Below are positions 33,222-45,688 of a stretch of 64,000 bases of DNA, one piece after another (position 1 is the first letter of the stretch; every line of letters starts with the position of its first letter). The translations under genes and the position numbers were made by a program. The notes under the pieces were generated by a model. The model was not told the origin of the DNA. It did not search any database and worked only from the letters and a program-made list of their open reading frames with translations. The DNA is from Datnioides undecimradiatus (lineage: Eukaryota; Chordata; Actinopteri; Lobotiformes; Datnioididae), in contig WARS01000022.1 of assembly GCA_008933995.1 (NCBI GenBank), forward strand, positions 458,501 to 522,500, read 5' to 3'.

Positions 33222-35667
33222 TTACTGACTTGTGGTGCTGCTGTCGTCCACCTTCAGGTCTTTTGCAACCAGGGTGGAGGTAACGTGGTGCATGGCTGCT
33301 TTGTGAGCCAGAAACACTGACACTGCTTCACTGCGATACTCTTCAAAGTGAAACACCTCTCTGAAGACAAAACCAGACAAACAGGAAGAAAACACGCAGA
33401 TATTCAGTGACATTAAGCAAACATTCAAACAGGAACTGAAAGTCTGGGAGGTGTGGGTCATACTGAAGTAAATTGAAGTGGTAGTGGAAATACCTGAAGA
33501 GTGGTCTTGTGAACTTCATCCTGCCCTGCTCTGTGGCCATCTTGAGCGCTAAGGGGACCGCTTCCTCCCACCTGGACCGAACGCACAACCTCAACCACCT
33601 GGAGAGAAAACAGCCAATCATCAGGAGGCTTCCAGGGAGGAGGAGGGGCTTGAAATGAAGAGCATGATGTGGGACTCTCACCTGTAGCGGATCTCAGAGT
33701 TCATATAGGCGTTGAGATCATAGACCTCCTGCATCTTCTTCACATGAGTCAGTGGAAGAGGATCCTGGAGGAACAAACATGTTGATGACGTGAAGTGAAG
33801 TGGACTGAAGAAATGAAGTGGACTGCAGTGAGTTCAAGTGGTTTACCTCTTGCAGGAGGAGGGACAGGAACTCGATGAGCTGGTGGGACGACAGAGCCTT
33901 TACATCGGTCTCCTTAAAGCTGCTTAGGTCCTGGTCTTTAGCCTGAAAGGTGGTAGAGGATGAAGGTTTGACTCTGAACCCAGAAAACAATAAAACATGT
34001 CACATGAGAGCTGGGTCTTACCTTGATCCACCTCTGGCAGAGAGCAATGCAGGCGTCAGCCAGAGTGGTGTCATACCTGAAACACATCATCAAACAGCAT
34101 CATAACAAACAGGTTGGAAGAAGGACTTGAAGACCTGATAATGGTCTGGCAGGATCCACTCACTGCGGTTTGACTGGCGGCATCCCAGGAGTGAACATCC
34201 AGGCGTTCCAGTCTACCTTGTTAAGGATGTCCACCTGAGAGACACGCAGCTGTTACTGCAGTACCTGAACGCCCCGCGCTATTCTGTATAACTCATGTAC
34301 TCTTCTGCTTTGTGAAGTGGACGAGTGTCTCTGGTTTTGAGTCTTTGTCATAACCTTTGCTGTAATTCAGACCCAGATTAGCATCCAGGTGATTCTCACC
34401 TTGTCTTTGAAGTAGGTGAACAGGTAGTTCTTCCATTCGTCTGTAGTGACGCTGCTGTAGGCGAACAGCTGGATGTACGACTTCACAAAACCCATGAACA
34501 CCTCTGAGGCAGACACACCAACCAACAGGTAAGTGAACGGTTTCAGGATCAGTTTGTGATGTGTCCAGGTGTGCTGGTGTTACCTGGCCCTCCCAGCAGC
34601 TCCTCCAGGTGGTACAGCAGGGCAAAGCCTTTTTCGTAGGGAACAGAGGAGTAGGCCACATCTGGGTCGACATCCTGCAGACTAGGGATCAGGTTAGTCA
34701 GAGGGTTGTTGGCTCCAAAGGTGTTCACCTGAGTGATGACACAGACACATACATCTCAGTTGGGACCAACTGTTTGAGGTCTGAGCACGTTTAAACAACA
34801 ACACAACAATCGGATGATGAATTCATGAAGTTCATCATGAATCCAGGTTCTCACCGAGTCCTGCAGGTCCTTCCAGCCCCCCATAGCCTTAAACTGTCTG
34901 AACTGTTCGCTTTCCATGCACCTGCCAATCATCCGCTCCAGGTACACTGTGTGACCCTCGTTCAACCTGAGGAAACAACAGGAAGCAGCTGCAGTCGTCA
35001 GATGAATCTCATCTTTTCAGGGTGGCTCATCCTGGTCCTTCATCCCGTGAGCTACGTGGATTTAGGTCACACTTGTCTCTGAACCACAGTGGTCTGGACC
35101 AATCATTCTCCTGTGAGGTGAGGCTCAAGTGTGACGACAGCGAGAACTGAGTGTTTGTAGGATCCCGTCAGACTCTGAGTGTTTTTATATAATAACTCAA
35201 GTCTTTTACCAGAAATGCTCCCAGGTCTTGTTGGTCACCAGGTTTCCCGTCCAGCTGTGGGAGATCTCATGAGCGATCACCTGACAGGAAGAGCAAAACG
35301 TGAGCACGTGGACGACTTCCAACACACGACTGATTTATGAACATTGGAGAATCTTGTGTAAACTCACATTGGACAGAGACCTGTCTCCTGCCTGTAAGGA
35401 GACAAACACAGGTGATCAACAGTCACATGAGGCGCTTACAGATCAGGTGACCTGTGACTTGAATGATCATCTTTTATTGGTTAATGAGCGTGAGTGTACC
35501 AGCAGTGTTGGTGTGGCAAAGGTCAGACAGGGGTTCTCCATGCCTCCATATGGGAAAGATGGAGGAAGAACCAGGATGTCGTACTGACCCCAAACATACG
35601 GTCCCGCGAGGTCCTCAGCTGTCTTCAACATGGTCTCTGTCTGACACACACACACACACACATCCGT

Positions 35668-35712
<45 letters not shown>

Positions 35713-38148
35713 TGTGAGTGTGAGTGTGAGACAGCACATGTGTATACATGTGGCCTGTGGCTTTAAGGTTCCCCACTCACCTCGGAGAACTCGAACGCTG
35801 CTTTATCCACAAACTCTTTCTCAGACCAGACTCTGGACCTCGGCCCGATCTCCCTGTCAACCAATCAGAGCACAGAACCCTGTTTATCTGCTACAGGTGG
35901 TAGGGTGATGTCAGTGAACAGGTGAGACAGACAGTACCTGCTCTCCAGAGCTCCAACCACAATGGCGATCAGGTAAGAAGGCATGGGCACCTGAGGTCAA
36001 AGGTCAAAGGTGAGGGAGACGCCATTTGCTAGATGTGCAGCGTGTTAACAACAGGATTTAACTTTATTTGTCCGCAGGTGTTTCCAGTTGTGCAATCTGT
36101 CACTCATCATTAAAGAGAAGAAGAACGACTGACCGGCTGCCTGAATCTGTAGATGATGCGGTTGCTGTCCCGAGGATCAACTTCCTGTCCATCTCTCACC
36201 GCACTCATCACAGCCACCAGGTCCTTAGGCACAGACACCTGAGAAACACAGAACACCTGAGCCACAACACACACCTAAGAGACAAAACACACCTGAGCCA
36301 CACAACACACACCTGAGCCACAACACACATCTGAGGAGGTGACATCACATAGCTAATCAGGTGTGTGTGTGTTTTACCTGAGCATAGTAGGTGTGTTTGA
36401 CAGATGGACTGTCCTGACAGGGAATCATACTCCTGCAGTGATTAGCCTGCGAGACAAAACACAGGGACAAGTCAATTCCTCTGCATGCCTGCCTTCTATC
36501 TTCAGCTGATCATATTCAGCTGTTTTGTTTCATATATTTTTCAATTTATTTTGTGAGAAACAGTAAACAGTAACTAGTAGCAACTGAAGGAAACTCCAGA
36601 GACAAGCTGCTGTAAAACCATTTGGAACTCAAACTACAAGAAAACGGGAAGTTCCAAACTGAATGTTTCATCAGACAGGGAGACAGACAGAGACAAGGGG
36701 ACAGGCAGGCAGGGAGACAGGCAGACAGGGAGAGAGAGAGGTAGACAGACAAGGAAAGAAACAGAGACAGGGAGACAGGCAGACAGACAACAGGGAGACA
36801 GGCAGGCAGGGAGACAGACAAGAGGCAGGGAGACAGACAGGCAGACAGACAAACAGGGAGTCAGGAAGACAGGCAGACTGGAAATACACCTGGCACTGGC
36901 TGAACAGGTAAGGTTGCGTCTTCCCAGCTGTCTGTTCAGGTGTGAGCCACTGCAGAGCAGACGCTGATGGAGCCGTCTCATAGTTCACTTCCACGATTAC
37001 ATGCTGCCCTCTGATTGGTCCACAACACATCAATGCATGATCAGCAGCTTGTTTTGGAAAGGTGATTCATGAAGAAAGAGAAAAAGAGGTCACCTGGAGA
37101 GGTCGAAGGGCAGCATGATGTCCAGCTGCGTCCCCTTGAAGCTGTGTTTGGGGCCCATCGTAAACTGGGCCGCTTGTCCATTCGCACTCACCGAAACAAT
37201 CTTCAGGTCCTTGGTGTCCAAAGTCTGCGGGAGATAGAAACTGTGACTAGGGAGGTTCTGAGATTAATGTCCGCCCTGCTGAGTCAGCACTCAGGCCCTA
37301 ATACACACCTGCCGATAAACACTCACCTGTCGCTCTCTGACCTCAGTCTACATACCTGCAGTGACAGCCAATCAAAGTCCAAGATAAAACAACCCCATCA
37401 GTTCGCCTGTCTAATGCCAAACTTCACTCAAACTCACAGATCCTCTGCTTTTTGGCCTAAAACGACAGTTTGCACCTTTTCCCTCGTCAGCTTAAACACC
37501 GATGATCAACAACAGACTGAGCGCGTGGAGTTTGACTCTGCCACAGGTGAAAGTCTGTTGCACCTGATTAACACTCTGATCTCAGGTGAGCGCACCTGCT
37601 CTGGTGGACTGGCCTTCAAGTCAAAGTCCAGGATCACAAGACTCCAACTTAGTAATACACAGAACTGTGTCGTGGACTAATCAATGTGATCAATCGATCG
37701 ATCGGTTTTTCAGTCTGCTCGGCGTCAAAACTGCTACGGAGCACTGACCGGCTTCAGCGCAGCAGCTGACACTCAGCCAGAGCGGAAACACGATTTTAAT
37801 CTCATTAGAGTCAAAGTGTGAAAATTACTGCGTTACAACAGATCATACTTCAGGTTAATTAAAGGAGCATTTCAGGGACCAACAACACAGTAAGAAAACA
37901 AACAACTCAGCTCATTTTTCATAGAATGAACGAGCCGTTAGCTTGGAGGCTAACATGCAGCTGCACCGGAGCAGACCACTGGGAACAGTTAACGTTACCA
38001 GGGTAGAGAAACGGTCCTCAAGAGCCTCCACGGTCAGCGCCACCTTGGCTTTGATGACGTGTCTGTCGAAGTCCAGGTGCAGAGACAGGTTCAGGTGTTT
38101 GGTGACACACCTGGTGAAGGAGGAGAAGGAGCACGGGTCAGAAGACAT
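33222..38148 (-). CDS. lta4h: Leukotriene A4 hydrolase
   Basis: Bifunctional zinc enzyme: epoxide hydrolase making leukotriene B4 and an M1-family aminopeptidase. Minus-strand exons in order include 38148-38000 ([20 protein letters not shown]), about 37224-37094, 37018-36891, 36450-36378, 36240-36134, 35993-35938, 35856-35781, 35643-35499 ([13 protein letters not shown], the GxMEN substrate site), 35393-35365, 35281-35210 ([15 protein letters not shown], HExxH zinc site), 34967-34855 ([15 protein letters not shown], third zinc ligand Glu), 34730-34584 ([19 protein letters not shown] with the catalytic Tyr), 34502-34400, 34233-34164, 34077-34022, 33942-33848, 33766-33682, 33600-33495 and 33362-33222. 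The C-terminal armadillo-like helices end [15 protein letters not shown]. Active-site residues are intact. It shares its promoter interval with dennd6b. Confidence 0.96.
35640..35732. repeat. CA/TG microsatellite in lta4h intron
   Basis: (CA)n followed by (GT)n around ATCCGTCAG, an inverted arrangement that can pair with itself, then (GTGTGA)n. Confidence 0.93.
35994..36013 (+). promoter_or_regulatory. Triple DR1 nuclear-receptor-like element
   Basis: AGGTCA-A-AGGTCA-A-AGGTGA: three half-sites each spaced by one base, inside an lta4h intron. DR1 spacing is the known target of RXR heterodimers with PPAR, and of HNF4. Function is inferred from the motif only. Confidence 0.45.
36660..36890 (+). 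repeat. GACAGGGAGACAGGCAGACA repeat
   Basis: About 230 bp of purine-rich GACAGGCA/GACAGGGA units in an lta4h intron, adjacent to the exon 36891-37018. All frames stay open but encode repeat peptides only. Confidence 0.95.
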
Positions 38149-38682
38149 GATGACCGGTCCGTGACAGCGGAGAGACTGAACTGACTGCCGTACGGACACC
38201 CGAGTTACAACCGGAATGTACCGTACACACTTCCGACACCGACCTTTCAAAGTAAAAGTCAGCGCAGCTAACTGCCGGCTTTTATTGTTAAATCGCTGCT
38301 GTTCAATACTCAGTCCCTATAATAACGAGAGAATCATTATTATGTATTTAACTGATATTTAACCGTGGCAGCCTGTAGGAGTCAGGCTCAGGCCTCAGCC
38401 GAAGCAGCAAAGAAACAAAATATCTATCATATCTGCTGAACGTCAACTCTGCTCCAACTCCGATGTCACTGTGACTCGCTGTTCTTCGTCTTCGTGCGTA
38501 TTAAACACCGATCTCTTTGTTTCTGCTTGTTTGTCATGAGGAAACTAATAAAGTTGCAGATTCAAAGAGCTGCAGTGTCTTCTGTTCTCCAGCAGGGGTC
38601 TCACCAGGCTTCACCCCCGGGACACTCGGTGTACTGTGATGGAGGACCGGAGGATGAAGGATGGAGGTCTGATCCGGTCGTG
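38149..38682. promoter_or_regulatory. Shared lta4h/dennd6b promoter interval
   Basis: The two start codons face away from each other with 534 bp between them, so both 5' UTRs and core promoters must lie here unless unseen upstream exons exist. No TATA box is placed where either gene would need it. A short upstream reading frame at 38639-38683 overlaps the dennd6b start. Confidence 0.6.
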
Positions 38683-38683
38683 A
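38639..38683 (+). promoter_or_regulatory. dennd6b: Upstream ORF overlapping the dennd6b start
   Basis: ATG GAG GAC begins a 14-codon frame ([14 protein letters not shown]) whose TGA shares its final A with the ATG of dennd6b (TGATG). Such an arrangement is compatible with termination-reinitiation. It is out of frame with the main protein. Confidence 0.55.
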
Positions 38684-41600
38684 TGAACCCGCTTGACGGC
38701 TCCGGTTCTCCCGGACATGAGCAGGCGGCGGACAGCGAGGACAGTCGGTGTCCGTGGGGCCGCTTCTCTTCCTGGCTGGAGTGTGTGTGTGTCGTTACCT
38801 TTGACCTGGAGCTCGGGCAAGCCATAGAGGTACGGATCGGTGTTAGCCTAGCATCGTTAGCATCAGGTAACAGTTTAAACAGAAGCAGATGATCCGCGCA
38901 GACCGTTCACCTGTCCGAAGAGTCTTTAGCTGAATACCGGCAGCTGGGGTCGGGGACAGGTGAACCAAACTCTGTTAAAAAAAGTACGTTTTACCGGAGT
39001 TTCCGTCTTCTGTCGGTAACGCAGCTTTTCGGTAACATTGACATGTGTTAACATGTATCGATAAAGACCAGCGTCCTGTTTAGTTCGGCCCGTGTTTCAT
39101 CCCTCAAACCACATCCGTGGAGCAGAAATGTCAGAAAGCGTGGAAACGTCCTGCAGACGCCCCTCAGTGTGTTGGTGACAGGGGACCACAGACAGGGGAG
39201 GTGATGGTTTGAGGCCCGAAGTGAACATGAGAAGATTAGTTTAAAGTATAAAAAGAAATTTTATAACCTGGTAACGGACAGACTGGTGTCTGTGCCTATT
39301 TCATGTCTGCGCTGCTGTAACGGTGCTCGGTGACAGCAGCCCTGCACCGTTGCGCTGGTTAAAAATGAACCAAGCTCCTTCAGAAAAACACTCAGTTCCT
39401 GCTCCTCCTTCCTCCAGTTCCTGCAGTTTGCCCTTTGTTCTGGCGGATTGACCCTAAATACAAAGAGATAACGCTGAGTCAGCTGTTTTTTGTGGCGTTC
39501 ATGCCGTGCAGGGACCATGTCTGGACGGGACCTGTCTGCGGCCCTGTCCGGCAGCCTCGACTTATTCTCAGCAGCTGGACGAGGAGAGAGGAGGCTCACA
39601 GGTTAAAGTTGCAGAAGTCTGAACTGAGATTGGCTCAAGTTGTTTGTGTTTTGTGTTTCCAGCTGGTGTATCCTGTGGATGTGAAACTCACTGAGAAGGA
39701 GGTAAGTCCTGACTGTCACTGTCTTTGAGTTCACTTTGTAGATCAAACCATTGATTAAAGATCTATTGATCATATTTCTTTGTGATTGGTTATCAGAAAA
39801 CCAGCATCTGCTACCTGTCCTTCCCTGACTCATACTCAGGTAACCTCACCTGTCTGAATAACACTCTGTAGTTCAGTCAGAGGTCACAGGTCACATGTCT
39901 GCTTTCATTTCCCAGGATGCCTTGGGGACACACAGTTCAGCTTCAGGTTCCGTCAGTCGGTCGGTCGCAGAGCTTCGAGGTTCAGGGAGGACGTTTACAA
40001 CAGAGACGCCCCCGTCACGCTGCAGGTGATGAAACATAATCGATTGGTTATTGATCAGTTTGTTTGGATCGACAAACGTCTCAGCACATGATCAGGTGTT
40101 ACTGAGTTGAGCGACAGACAACAACAGTAAGTGCTAATTATTAAAGAGTTAGTCATTATTAAAGAGCTAATCAAGGAGTTAATCAGTGAACACTGGTGTC
40201 TGAATCCCCTCAAAGAATTCTAAATCTGATATTTCTCTAACATTAATTAATTGATTAACTAATTATTGCACTTTGCTCAGATTTGATTGATGTTTCTGAG
40301 TCGACCTCCCTGTGATGTCATCGTGTCTCCTGTTGTCTCCGCAGACTGAAGTGTCCCATTTCTTTGGTTACGTCTATTTCAGACAAGTGAAGGACGTTTC
40401 TGTGAAGAGAGGATACTTCCAGAAGGTTAAAGCCACACCTGCCCACACCTGCCCGCACCTGTTCACACCTATCCTCAAGTGTTTGACAGCTGTGTGTCAT
40501 GTGACTCTGTCTTTCAGTCTCTGGTGCTGATATCCAGGTTGCCATACACTCACCTGTTCCACTCGCTGCTCCAGATCATCGCTCCTGAGTTCTTTGAGAA
40601 GCTTGAGCCCTGCCTGGAAACAGGTAATGATGTAATGCTTACATCATCAACGAGGACGAATTAGAGGATTAATTAGTATGACATCACTCTCCTGAAGGGT
40701 CAGCTGTCTTGTCTCATACTCTCAGTCTGCAACGAGATCGACCAATGGCCCTCGCCCATGCCTGGACTGACCCTCAACCTACCAGTGATGGGTGTCGTCT
40801 TACAGGTGAGGAAAAAGGGGCGTGGCTGTCGTGCAGGTAAGCAGATGGGGCGTGGTCTCCAAGGTGAGCACATACACATTTTATAGTGAACAGCAGAAGT
40901 ACATCGTGGTGACGTTCTCCGTCTCGCTTCATCTGCCTTGTTGTTGTTGATGTTTTGTTATTGTTGTTGTTGTTGTTTTAAAGGAAATAGACTTTGTCCT
41001 CTTTGGTTTTCCATGGATGTGTTTTAAATTGACTTTTTACCCACTGCATGACCTGGAGGTGTCTCGGCGGAGCACCTTCAGTCACAGACTGATACCGCCA
41101 AGGTGCAAGACTGAAAGGAGCAGGAAGTCTTTCCTGCCAGCTGCCATTAGACTCCATAACACACACCAATAATAATTAAGGGTTGCACATTACACTTTAT
41201 CAGCTCCACGTTGCGCAATATTCACTGATCTTGCACTGATTGTTTGTAAATATGTTACATTTTTTATTTATTTATTTTTCTTTGCTGTAAAAAACAATAC
41301 CTTGTACAGATTCAGTTACCATTTCGTTTCTATTTATACTTCCTTTAGCCTAAATTATCTTTTCTCTTTTAAAGTTATTTTGTACTGTATTATTTTCTAC
41401 CTGTGGCAGCTGTAAAACCAGAATTTCCTGCAAAGGATTAATAAAGTACTGTTCTATTCTATTCTTTACGTCTCAGGTCCAGATTCCTTCAAAAACAGAC
41501 AAACCAGGAGGAAGTCCAGTCAGGCAGACTGCTGGAGAGGTCAGCAAGACAACAGAGTCTGTGTTTACAACACAAACTGAGTGTAAACAAACAATAAAGT

Positions 41601-44421
41601 CTTATTTCATCTCCTCAGGACCTCCTGCCTGCTCCGACTCTGCTGCCCACCATCCACGAACTGGATCTGTTCAAGTCTGTCCTCTGCTCTTATTATTATT
41701 ATTAATGATGATGATGATGATGATGATGTTGTTTTGAGGTTCATGGTTTTGAGGTTCACTCCAACATCGTCTGAAACAGGCAGGACAAAGTCAAACAAAG
41801 TGAATTTAATGATTGAAAGTATGTAAATAAACAAACAGAACTGGAAACACAAAGCAGATTCAGATGACATGTTCCTCCGTGTTCTCCTTACTGTTTGTTG
41901 TTTAATGTGACCTCTGACCTCTGCCCAGGTGTTTCCAGTCCGTCCTGATACACCTGCAGATCCTCTGGGAGCTCATGTTGCTTGGGGAACCGGTGGTCGT
42001 CATGGCGCCATCTCCCACTGTCTCCTCAGAGACTGTGCTGGCTCTTGTCAGGTAACAGCCAATCAGAACCCTGTGAGCAGTACACAGATGCATTGTGGGT
42101 CGTGCTTCCAGCTCAAGGTGTGAAGGCACTGTCACTGCAATGTTTAATAAGCTCCTGGGAGACAATCAGAGAGCAGTTTTTGTGTTGTTGCTGTGGTAAC
42201 AGTGTCTTCTCTCAGCTCCATCAGTCCTCTGAAGTTCTACTGTGACTTTCGTCCATATTTCACCATCCACGACAGCGAGTTCAGAGAGTACACCACCAGG
42301 ACCCAGGCCCCGTGAGTCCCACACACACCTGAGCTTACCTGTCCGTCTGTCTGAGCTTACCTGTCCGTCTGTCTGAGCTCACCTGTCTGTCTGAGCTCAC
42401 CTGTCTGAGCTCACCTGTCTCTCTGTCCTCTGCAGACCTAATGTGGTTCTTGGCGTCACTAATCCGTTCTTCATCAAGACTTTCCAGAACTGGCCTCATG
42501 TGATTCGACTGGGAGAACTCAAGATGGCTGGTAACAGAACGACCACATGATGTCTGCCTGCCTGTCTGTCTCTCTGCCTGCCTGTCTGTCTCTCTGCCTG
42601 CCTGTCTGTCTCCCTGCCTTCCTGTCCGTCTGTCTGTCCGTCTGTCCGCCCACCTGTCCGTCTGTCTAGCCGTCTGTCCGTGTGCCTGCCTGCCTGTCTC
42701 TCTGCCTGTGTGTCTGTTAACTGTGTGACCCTTGGTAATGAGTCCTTCCTGTGTCAGTCATGTGATTGTCTCTTGCAGGTGATTTGCCGAAACAGATGAA
42801 GGTGAAGAAGCTGTCCAAGCTGAAGACACTCGACACTAAACCAGGTCACATGACTCACTTTGTTTTCCTCTCTGGACTCAGTGAAATCCAGTTTTGTTAT
42901 AAATCCTGACTTCCTGTGTTCAGGGATCTACACAGCTTACAAGACATTTCTGCACAAAGACAAGATCATGATCAAGAGACTGTTGAAGGTGAGCAAGCGT
43001 CGACACGCTGATGCGTCGATGCATCGACACACGATACGTTTTCCCCGAAACTCAGAAACACAGAAACGTGTTTGTGTCTTCAGGGGATTCAGAGGAAGAG
43101 ACCGTTTGAGGTTCAGAGCGCCATCCTGAGGAGACACCTGCTGGAGCTCACTCAGAGCTTCATCATCCCGCTGGTGAGAAAACAGCCAATCAGGTCGCTC
43201 CATCTCTCCCTGTTCACTGCACGTGTCACTTCCTGTCTGAGTGTCAACAATCAGCTGTAGATGCCAAGAGGTCACGTGATGGTGGTGAAGGTGATGATAA
43301 TCAGATTAAATCTGTGGTTCTGGGACTGAAGTCGTCACGTTGGGAAGTTCTGATTGGGCAGATAAATCAATAATGAAACTGATTGATTGATTAATCGTAA
43401 ATGACTCTGAAGGTCACATGAGGAAATGGTTCCCTGGTCCTGTGTTTGATGATGACATACCATGATGTATGATCAGTTCGTCCAGTCACGGAACAGTAGG
43501 TGAGACCTGTCTGCGTGAGTGTAAACCCTGTGTCTTGTCTGTCAGGAGCGGTACATGGCGAGCCTGATGCCTCTGCAGAGATCGGTCACACCGTGGAAGG
43601 TAACCAGGAAGTGGATTATCTGTGTGATGACCTCAGAGCGATGTCTTCAGTTTGAAGGTGACAATATATGTGTTCAGACCCCCCCTCAGATCCGACCCTT
43701 CAGTCAGGACGAGTTCATGTCCACTCTGGATCACACCGGGCCTCAACTCACCTCAGTGCTCAAAGGGGATTGGATGGGACTGTACAGGTGAGTCACTCAG
43801 GTGTCCACAGGAAGTACAAACCTGTCGGTCATTCCTCTTCAGCCTTCTGACCCACAAACCTCTAAATTTCTTATTGTTGTTTGTTCTCACGTGTCTGTAA
43901 ACAAACTGTTGACAGGAAGTTCTTCAGGTCACCGAACTTTGACGGATGGTACCGACATCGCCACCGAGAGATGACTCAGAAACTGGAGAGCGTTCACCTG
44001 GAGGTCATCAGCGACACCGTGAGTGAGAAAGCCGGGTCACAGCTAGACCACTGCTGCAGAGAGTGGTTCATATTAAACAGCTGTTAGACTGTAAACAGCT
44101 GTTGTTTACAGTCTGGATCACCTGGTGTTTGGGTCTCTGCAGGACCTGCTGTCTTGGACCAAAGACAAGTCTGAGGTGGAAATCGTTGACTTGATTCTGA
44201 AGCTCAGAGAGAAACTGGTGAGTGACCTTTGACCCCTACATGTCATCACACACACAGTTGTAACAGACAGGAAATGTGTTTCTGACTGTGTTTTGCAGAT
44301 CAAAGCTCGGCGGCAGCAGCTGCAGCTGAAGGGCGGAGTTTTGGACAAACTGGACGATTTTATAGACTCGATCATTCGCTCGCTGCCGGACGACCTGCAG
44401 ACTGTCCTGAACACACACTGA
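38683..44421 (+). CDS. dennd6b: DENN domain-containing protein 6B
   Basis: Member of the DENND6 (FAM116) family, known as Rab14 guanine-nucleotide exchange factors acting on endosomal recycling. Twenty exons in phase: 38683-38829, 39663-39701, 39797-39839, 39916-40025, 40345-40425, 40518-40623, 40726-40805, 41477-41539, 41619-41674, 41929-42051, 42216-42311, 42436-42530, 42779-42844, 42924-42988, 43084-43173, 43546-43599, 43678-43787, 43916-44018, 44143-44217 and 44299-44421. Landmarks: [100 protein letters not shown] and [12 protein letters not shown]-stop. The stretches [19 protein letters not shown] and LKGDW fit 6B better than 6A. The start ATG follows a short upstream frame ending TGATG. 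Confidence 0.95.
41050..41466 (+). mobile_element. Rex1-like LINE 3' end in dennd6b intron
   Basis: The plus strand encodes [34 protein letters not shown] and a stop, the C-terminal signature of Rex1/Babar-type LINE RT proteins of fish, then a 3' UTR ending AATAAAGTACTG and a (TTCTA)n tail. It is a sense-oriented, 5'-truncated insertion. The tail ends ten bases before the acceptor AG of the exon at 41477. Confidence 0.8.
41688..41735 (+). repeat. TAT/ATG trinucleotide repeats
   Basis: (TTA)n followed by (ATG)n in a dennd6b intron. Confidence 0.9.
42310..42435 (+). repeat. GAGCTCACCTGTCTGTCT repeat
   Basis: Several copies of CTGAGCTCACCTGTCTGTCT fill the intron between exons ending 42311 and starting 42436, acting as pyrimidine tract. 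Confidence 0.88.
42545..42715 (+). repeat. CTGCCTGCCTGTCTGTCTCT repeat
   Basis: Pyrimidine-rich tandem repeat in the next dennd6b intron. Confidence 0.92.
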
Positions 44422-44568
44422 CACACACACGCTGCCGGACGACCTGCAGACTGTCCTGAACACAAACTGACACACACACGCTGCCGGACGACCTGCAGAC
44501 TGTCCTGAACACACACTGACACACACACGCTGCTGGACGACCTGCAGACTGTCCTGAACACACACTGA

Positions 44569-44615
<47 letters not shown>

Positions 44616-44712
44616 CTGGACGACCTGCAGACTGTCCTGAACACACACTGAGACACACACACACACACTGCCAGACGACCTGCAGACTGTCCTGAACACA
44701 CACTGACACTGA
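44380..44712 (+). repeat. Minisatellite copying the dennd6b C-terminus and stop
   Basis: GCTGCCGGACGACCTGCAG, ACTGTCCTGAACACACACTG and (CA)n recur about six times, the first copy being the real end of the dennd6b coding region ([12 protein letters not shown]-stop). Later copies lie in the 3' UTR and carry small changes (GCTGCTGG, CACTGCCAG, ACACAAACTG). Unit length is about 50 bp, longer where the CA run has expanded (44575-44610). Confidence 0.95.
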
Positions 44713-45688
44713 CACACATACACACACACTCAGCTTGTCGTCTGCTGCAACACAGAGTAAAAACAGTAAAATGAGTTTTGACTCCTGTAGAATTAAACTA
44801 AAAGTCTTGATGATTTCAGTAATAGAACACTAATTAGGACTCATTTAGATGTGTTAAGCATAGACTCGTTAAGCCTGTTTAAGCCTGGTTCAGAGCCGTA
44901 GTGATGAACTGAACCAGTCCCAGCAGCTGTTTGCTGAAGCTCCTGCTCTGGATGTTTGTTGTTTGAAACAGATACTACGACTTTCCAAACACGACCATCT
45001 GTCAGTGCCCGGCTCGTTAAAGACAAACAATGAATGTTTCGTTATGACAATAATCAAACATGACCAGTGTTTAATTCTTCTGCGGGACGTTCCCTGAAAC
45101 GTTTGATTCCATCATGAGACGATGTTTTTATCTGAACTCAGTGAATGTAACTCATAGCGCTTCCTGTTTAGAGTAAAACCTGAATCATGTTCACGTCAAG
45201 TTCATTTCAGTTATATTAGCACATTCACCACAGAGTCATTGCTGTTATTGTTACATATTTCTGGGTTTTCTCTCAGGAAACTGTTCAGCCCAGGTCAAAA
45301 GTTCAGAATCGTGATGTTCTAAGTTGTAAAGTAAATGATGATTTTGTTGTTTTTATTGTTATTATTGTTCTTAATGACATTGTCTCCACTGACAAAGAGT
45401 TCCACCCTGAAATGAATGTGGACAGAACTAACTGAACGTCTGAAGCAGGAAAATCGTTTAATTTCAACAAAGGAATGAAAAAACACACAAACTGCTCGAA
45501 ACATCGTTCGCTGCTGGTTGTCACAGCGACGCCGTCATGTGACGATGCTCAGCATTGGACAGAAGCTCAGTGAAACCTTTAATACAAACATCAGATGATC
45601 ATCAGTTGAACACGATGAGTTGTAGGTTTGCTTCGACAAGCTCTGACACATGAGGACGCCGTGCATGTTCTTCTTTGGGCAGTTCGCA
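44713..45688. other. dennd6b-gcc1 convergent intergenic region
   Basis: No gene recognised. It should hold both 3' UTRs; on the minus strand AATAAA-like motifs occur, such as around 45580. AT-rich stretches near 45330-45380 are low complexity. Confidence 0.6.

Noticed and set aside
37069-37680. 203-codon plus-strand frame opposite lta4h
   Set aside because: It runs across an lta4h exon and its intron in antisense and shows no domain or splice logic.
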